Part shown: piece by piece, positions 61,572 to 64,000 of the stretch | Layout: the number at the start of each line of letters is the position of its first letter | How positions within the stretch are numbered: position 1 is the stretch's first letter | NCBI RefSeq assembly: GCF_003711105.1 | Contig: NZ_CP023865.1 | Span: forward strand, 8,223,153 to 8,287,152 | DNA from: Actinoplanes teichomyceticus ATCC 31121 | Lineage (GTDB): Bacteria; Actinomycetota; Actinomycetes; Mycobacteriales; Micromonosporaceae | DNA length: 64,000 nt | Reading direction: 5' to 3' | The notes under the pieces: model-generated | Seen by the model: only the letters and a program-made list of their open reading frames with translations | What the model was told of the DNA's origin: nothing | Databases searched by the model: none | Position numbers and translations under genes: made by a program

Positions 61572-62603
61572 TCATCCCTTGGGTTTGTTCGCCGGGCGGG
61601 CGCCCTTCTTCGGGTTCACCGGTTTGGCGCCGGGCTTGGGAGCCAGCGCCTTGGTGTCCACCACCGGCGCCGCCGGCTCCTCGACGGCGTTCTTGCGGCC
61701 GAACAGGCCACCGGAACGACCGGGCTGCACCGGGCTCTTCGTCTTGCCGTCACCGGCGGTGGTCCTGGCCGGGCGGGCGGTCGAGCCGCCCTTGCCGCCG
61801 GCCATCTGCGGCGGCGGGAACTTGCGCAGCACCCACTGCTGCTGCGCCAGGGTGAACAGGTTGTTCGTCACCCAGTAGATGACCACACCGATTGGGAACA
61901 GCGCACCGGAGATCAGCAGCGAGAACGGGATGCCGTAGAGCATCAGCCGCTGCACCATCTTCTGCTGCGGGTCCTCGGCCCAGCCGGTCTTCAGGATCAT
62001 CTGGCGGCTGGTCAGGAACGTGGTGGTCATCATCAGCAGGATCAGCACGGCGGCCAGGACCTTGACCGTGGTGCCGTTCGCGCCGAGGTTGGCCAGCTCC
62101 GCGTCGGTCGAACCGAACTTGGCGCTGATCGGCGCGTTGAACAGGCGCGCCGCGGACGCGCTGTTGAACTGTTCGAGCGACCAGCCGTAAAGCACCTTGT
62201 ATCTGTCCGAGATGTTCGGGTCAAGGTGCTTCAGCACGTGGAACAGACCGAGGAACACCGGGATCTGCAGCAGCATCGGAAGGCAGCCCATCAGCGGGTT
62301 CGCCTTCTCGGTGCGGTACAGCTCCATCATCTCTTTCTGGAGCGTCTCCCGGTCACCCTTGTGCTTCTCCTGCAGCGCCTTGACCTTGGGCTGCAGGGCC
62401 TGCATGGCGCGCTGGCTCTTGATCTGCTTGACGAAGACCGGGAAGAGGATGACGCGCAGCGTCACCACCAGGAAGAAGATCGAAAGGACCCAGGCCCAGT
62501 TCGTACCGAGCACACGGCTGTCGGGAACGCCGACCGCGTCCCAGAGGGCATGCCAGCGCAGGAGGATCCACGAAATGGCGTAGTAGATCCAGTCGAGACT
62601 CAA
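61572..62603 (-). CDS. yidC: Membrane protein insertase YidC
   Basis: YidC inserts and folds membrane proteins. The 343 residues start at TTG 62603 (LSLDWIYYAIS) after GGAG. There are five to six helices: WVLSIFFLVVTLRVILFPV (about 34), the hydrophilic-groove region KSQRAMQALQPKVKALQ, MGCLPMLLQIPVFLGLFHVL (about 103-122), then two C-terminal helices and QQWVLRKF. The tail is basic Ala/Pro/Lys-rich and may touch ribosomes. It is 1 bp from yidD, so the genes are one unit. Confidence 0.97.
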   Translation of the reverse strand: MSLDWIYYAISWILLRWHALWDAVGVPDSRVLGTNWAWVLSIFFLVVTLRVILFPVFVKQIKSQRAMQALQPKVKALQEKHKGDRETLQKEMMELYRTEKANPLMGCLPMLLQIPVFLGLFHVLKHLDPNISDRYKVLYGWSLEQFNSASAARLFNAPISAKFGSTDAELANLGANGTTVKVLAAVLILLMMTTTFLTSRQMILKTGWAEDPQQKMVQRLMLYGIPFSLLISGALFPIGVVIYWVTNNLFTLAQQQWVLRKFPPPQMAGGKGGSTARPARTTAGDGKTKSPVQPGRSGGLFGRKNAVEEPAAPVVDTKALAPKPGAKPVNPKKGARPANKPKG

Positions 62604-62604
62604 T

Positions 62605-62862
62605 CTAAGCTCCAGTCACATCGGCAGGACGGTGACGGATCGGGTCAGGCACCGGGTCGTACCCGCCAGGGTGGAAGGGATGACATCGCAGGAGCCGCCA
62701 GACCGCCAGGCCCGTCCCCCGTAGGGCGCCGTGCCGCGCCAGCGCCTCCTGCGCGTACACACTGCACGAGGGATGGAACCGACAGCGAGCCGGCAGCGCC
62801 GGGCTCAAGTATCGACGGTACGCGACGACGACGGCGGTCAGGAGCCGGGCAGCCAGGCTCAT
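62605..62862 (-). CDS. yidD: Membrane protein insertion efficiency factor YidD
   Basis: The 85-residue protein has the standard pattern [20 protein letters not shown], then [10 protein letters not shown] and [16 protein letters not shown]. It has the three conserved Cys and the typical amphipathic N-terminus. It aids YidC-dependent insertion. It overlaps rnpA by 4 bp and precedes yidC by 1 bp. Confidence 0.95.
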   Translation of the reverse strand: MSLAARLLTAVVVAYRRYLSPALPARCRFHPSCSVYAQEALARHGALRGTGLAVWRLLRCHPFHPGGYDPVPDPIRHRPADVTGA

Positions 62863-63215
62863 CGCGGCCGCCGGGGACGGCGCGCCGCCGCGAGCGCCCC
62901 CTCCAGATCGGTGGCCAGTTCGGCGTACCCGGCCTGGGCGGACGGCGGCAGGGCCCGCACCACCAGCGAGGTTCCCGGCGGCAGGTCGGCGAGCAACGGC
63001 CGGACCAGGTGCCGCAGCCGGCGCCGGACCTTGTTCCGCACCACCGCGTTACCCACGGCTTTGGATACGACGAAGCCGGCGCGCGCCGTGGAGGCGTGCG
63101 CCGGCTCCTCGATAAGCAGGTGAACGACCAGGGTCCCGCGACCAGCGCGACGACCACCGCGAATCGCTGCGGCGAAGTCCGCGCTACGCCGCAGTCGTTG
63201 CGCCGCGGCCAGCAC
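62859..63215 (-). CDS. rnpA: Ribonuclease P protein component
   Basis: RnpA is the protein cofactor of RNase P, which matures tRNA 5' ends. The 118 residues start at GTG 63215 ([18 protein letters not shown]) and include [22 protein letters not shown] with the RNR signature (about 53-65) and [16 protein letters not shown]. Length is normal. It lies 36 bp after rpmH, as in almost all bacteria. Confidence 0.96.
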   Translation of the reverse strand: MLAAAQRLRRSADFAAAIRGGRRAGRGTLVVHLLIEEPAHASTARAGFVVSKAVGNAVVRNKVRRRLRHLVRPLLADLPPGTSLVVRALPPSAQAGYAELATDLEGALAAARRPRRPR

Positions 63216-63251
63216 GACTACCTGGGCATTCCGACCCGACTAAGCGCCGGC

Positions 63252-63389
63252 TCAGGCCGACAGCTTGTCGCGGCCCTTGGAGCGGCGGGCAGAAAGGATG
63301 GCGCGACCGGCACGGGTGCGCATGCGCAGCCGGAAGCCGTGGGTCTTGGCGCGCCGGCGGTTGTTCGGCTGGTAGGTGCGCTTGCTCAC
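63252..63389 (-). CDS. rpmH: 50S ribosomal protein L34
   Basis: The 45-residue basic protein reads [19 protein letters not shown] onward to [11 protein letters not shown] and matches the family over its whole length. It starts at GTG 63389. It was too short for routine ORF calling but is unmistakable. It opens the rpmH-rnpA-yidD-yidC operon. GACGGAG lies 7-8 bases upstream of the start. Confidence 0.98.
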   Translation of the reverse strand: MSKRTYQPNNRRRAKTHGFRLRMRTRAGRAILSARRSKGRDKLSA

Positions 63390-63471
63390 GTCAGAACTCC
63401 GTCTTCAACTACGTCAGGGGGCATCCGCTGCAAGACGCCACTTTAGCAGAGCGCGGCGGAGCAACCGCTCA

Positions 63472-63500
63472 ACCCTACGCAGGGCGGTTGCAGCGGTCAA
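63472..63500 (-). promoter_or_regulatory. Candidate rpmH promoter
   Basis: On the minus strand TTGACC (63495-63500) and TAGGGT (63472-63477) are 17 bases apart, a good vegetative-sigma match. It is 83 bases before the rpmH start. Confidence 0.7.
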
Positions 63501-63613
63501 CCATATCCTGGGTCGGCACGCCGACATGCACGAACCCCGGAGCATCACCTGGTCTTTCCGCGTACAAAGTGAATCTTTTCCCGCGGACGGGCGGGGGATG
63601 GTCCGGACAGCGG

Positions 63614-63642
63614 TTGTAGTCCCGAGGTAAGCGCTGTTAGCG
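63614..63642 (+). promoter_or_regulatory. Candidate dnaA promoter
   Basis: TTGTAG (63614-63619) and TTAGCG (63637-63642) are 17 bases apart. It lies about 335 bases before the apparent dnaA start, giving a long leader. The match is moderate. Confidence 0.4.
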
Positions 63643-63813
63643 TGCGCGGTTGCTGGTCTTACCCGGCCGTTCGCATACCGCGAAGCGGCGGCCAAAACCG
63701 GACAAGCAGGTGGATCGTTCGCCACGGTGAGCCTGTTTTAAGCCCGCGCCGCTACAGGCTCCGGTGAATCTGCCGACCATCCGGCCGGGAGCGCCATCGG
63801 CATTGCCACGGGT

Positions 63814-63833
63814 TGTGGATAACCTGTGGATAG
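63814..63833 (-). other. DnaA box pair upstream of dnaA
   Basis: TGTGGATAA (63814-63822), a perfect complement of TTATCCACA, is followed by TGTGGATAG (63825-63833). Such boxes in the dnaA leader usually give autoregulation by DnaA. Confidence 0.75.
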
Positions 63834-63976
63834 CCGGTGGCGCCGTGCGTGTTCAGCGCGTTGACTGTGCTGGGTTGGGGGGAGCCGATCGGCGGCCTGC
63901 ACGGGCGCCGACAGGCACAGACGGAAGGCCGGACACAAGGTCCACCGGGGTCGGTGGCGATGGGGGTGGCGCGGCG

Positions 63977-64000
63977 GTGGCCGATCAGGTCGACCTGGGC
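63977..64000 (+). CDS. dnaA: Start of dnaA (clipped by window edge)
   Basis: The last 24 bases read as eight codons from GTG, giving MADQVDLG, preceded by a GGGGGTGG ribosome-binding-like sequence. The position, divergent from rpmH-rnpA, is where dnaA is expected in Actinobacteria. Only the first residues are in the window, so the identity rests mainly on synteny. Confidence 0.55.

Larger units (their letters stand above)
63390..63976. other. rpmH-dnaA divergent intergenic region
   Basis: This 587-base region lies between rpmH and the apparent dnaA start. It holds the rpmH promoter, a candidate dnaA promoter and two DnaA boxes listed separately. No gene is seen. It may form part of the replication-origin control region. 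Confidence 0.7.

Overview
The window is very G+C-rich, uses GTG and TTG starts freely, and has third codon positions that are almost all G or C. Its gene order matches the chromosomal region left of dnaA in Actinobacteria: pcnA/cca, murJ, sigM, anti-sigma, trxB, trxA, cwlM, parB, parA, rsmG, jag, yidC, yidD, rnpA, rpmH. The protein style (Pro/Ala/Gly-rich tails, actinobacterial DUF5318 and LppU-like proteins, a PadR-ino1 pair, a GGDEF/EAL protein) suggests the Micromonosporaceae, most likely Actinoplanes or a close relative. The species cannot be fixed from the sequence alone. No rRNA, tRNA, prophage, insertion sequence or CRISPR array was seen.

Layout. 1-6.8 kb: a clipped gene end, a prepilin peptidase, a secreted LppU-like protein, a DoxX protein, a GT-C type membrane protein and a tightly packed molybdopterin operon (moaC-mog-moeA-moaE). 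7.1-11.8 kb: an 8-residue peptide ORF, a GGDEF/EAL cyclic-di-GMP protein, a coupled membrane protein with an in-frame 21-bp repeat, and a zinc-ribbon protein. 11.8-13.1 kb: a 20-bp tandem repeat, a hairpin and a decayed mycothiol-dependent maleylpyruvate isomerase-like gene. 13.3-21.7 kb: a YbaB-like gene, dnaB, a 1433-residue Trp-rich membrane-anchored protein on the opposite strand, and the rplI-rpsR-ssb-rpsF operon. 22-32.9 kb: surface protein, endonuclease IV, two large membrane proteins, a class A penicillin-binding protein and a DUF5318 protein. 33-39.3 kb: PadR regulator with a palindromic operator, ino1, acyltransferase, ogt, cca. 39.3-51.9 kb: murJ, a pseudokinase, sigM and its anti-sigma factor, trxBA, cwlM, GNAT, an aminotransferase coupled to a D-Ala-D-Ala-ligase-like enzyme, and a HIT-like protein. 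51.9-56.9 kb: a 5-kb stretch with no convincing gene, made of degenerate short repeats. 56.9-63.4 kb: parB-parA-rsmG-jag-yidC-yidD-rnpA-rpmH, all on the minus strand. The last 24 bases appear to be the start of dnaA.

How the parts fit. The right half is the origin-proximal domain. ParA and ParB are encoded there, and seven parS-like 14-mers (six perfect, one with a single mismatch) lie between 50.7 and 59.6 kb. Three of them are inside or just upstream of parA. At 54.19-54.36 kb two perfect and two near-perfect DnaA boxes are interleaved with two perfect parS sites. This compact replication/segregation island sits in the gene-poor 5 kb, about 10 kb from dnaA, and is the most interesting feature of the window. 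Many other genes serve the envelope (murJ and pseudokinase, cwlM, PBP, yidC) or thiol and inositol metabolism (trxBA, ino1), which links to mycothiol chemistry.
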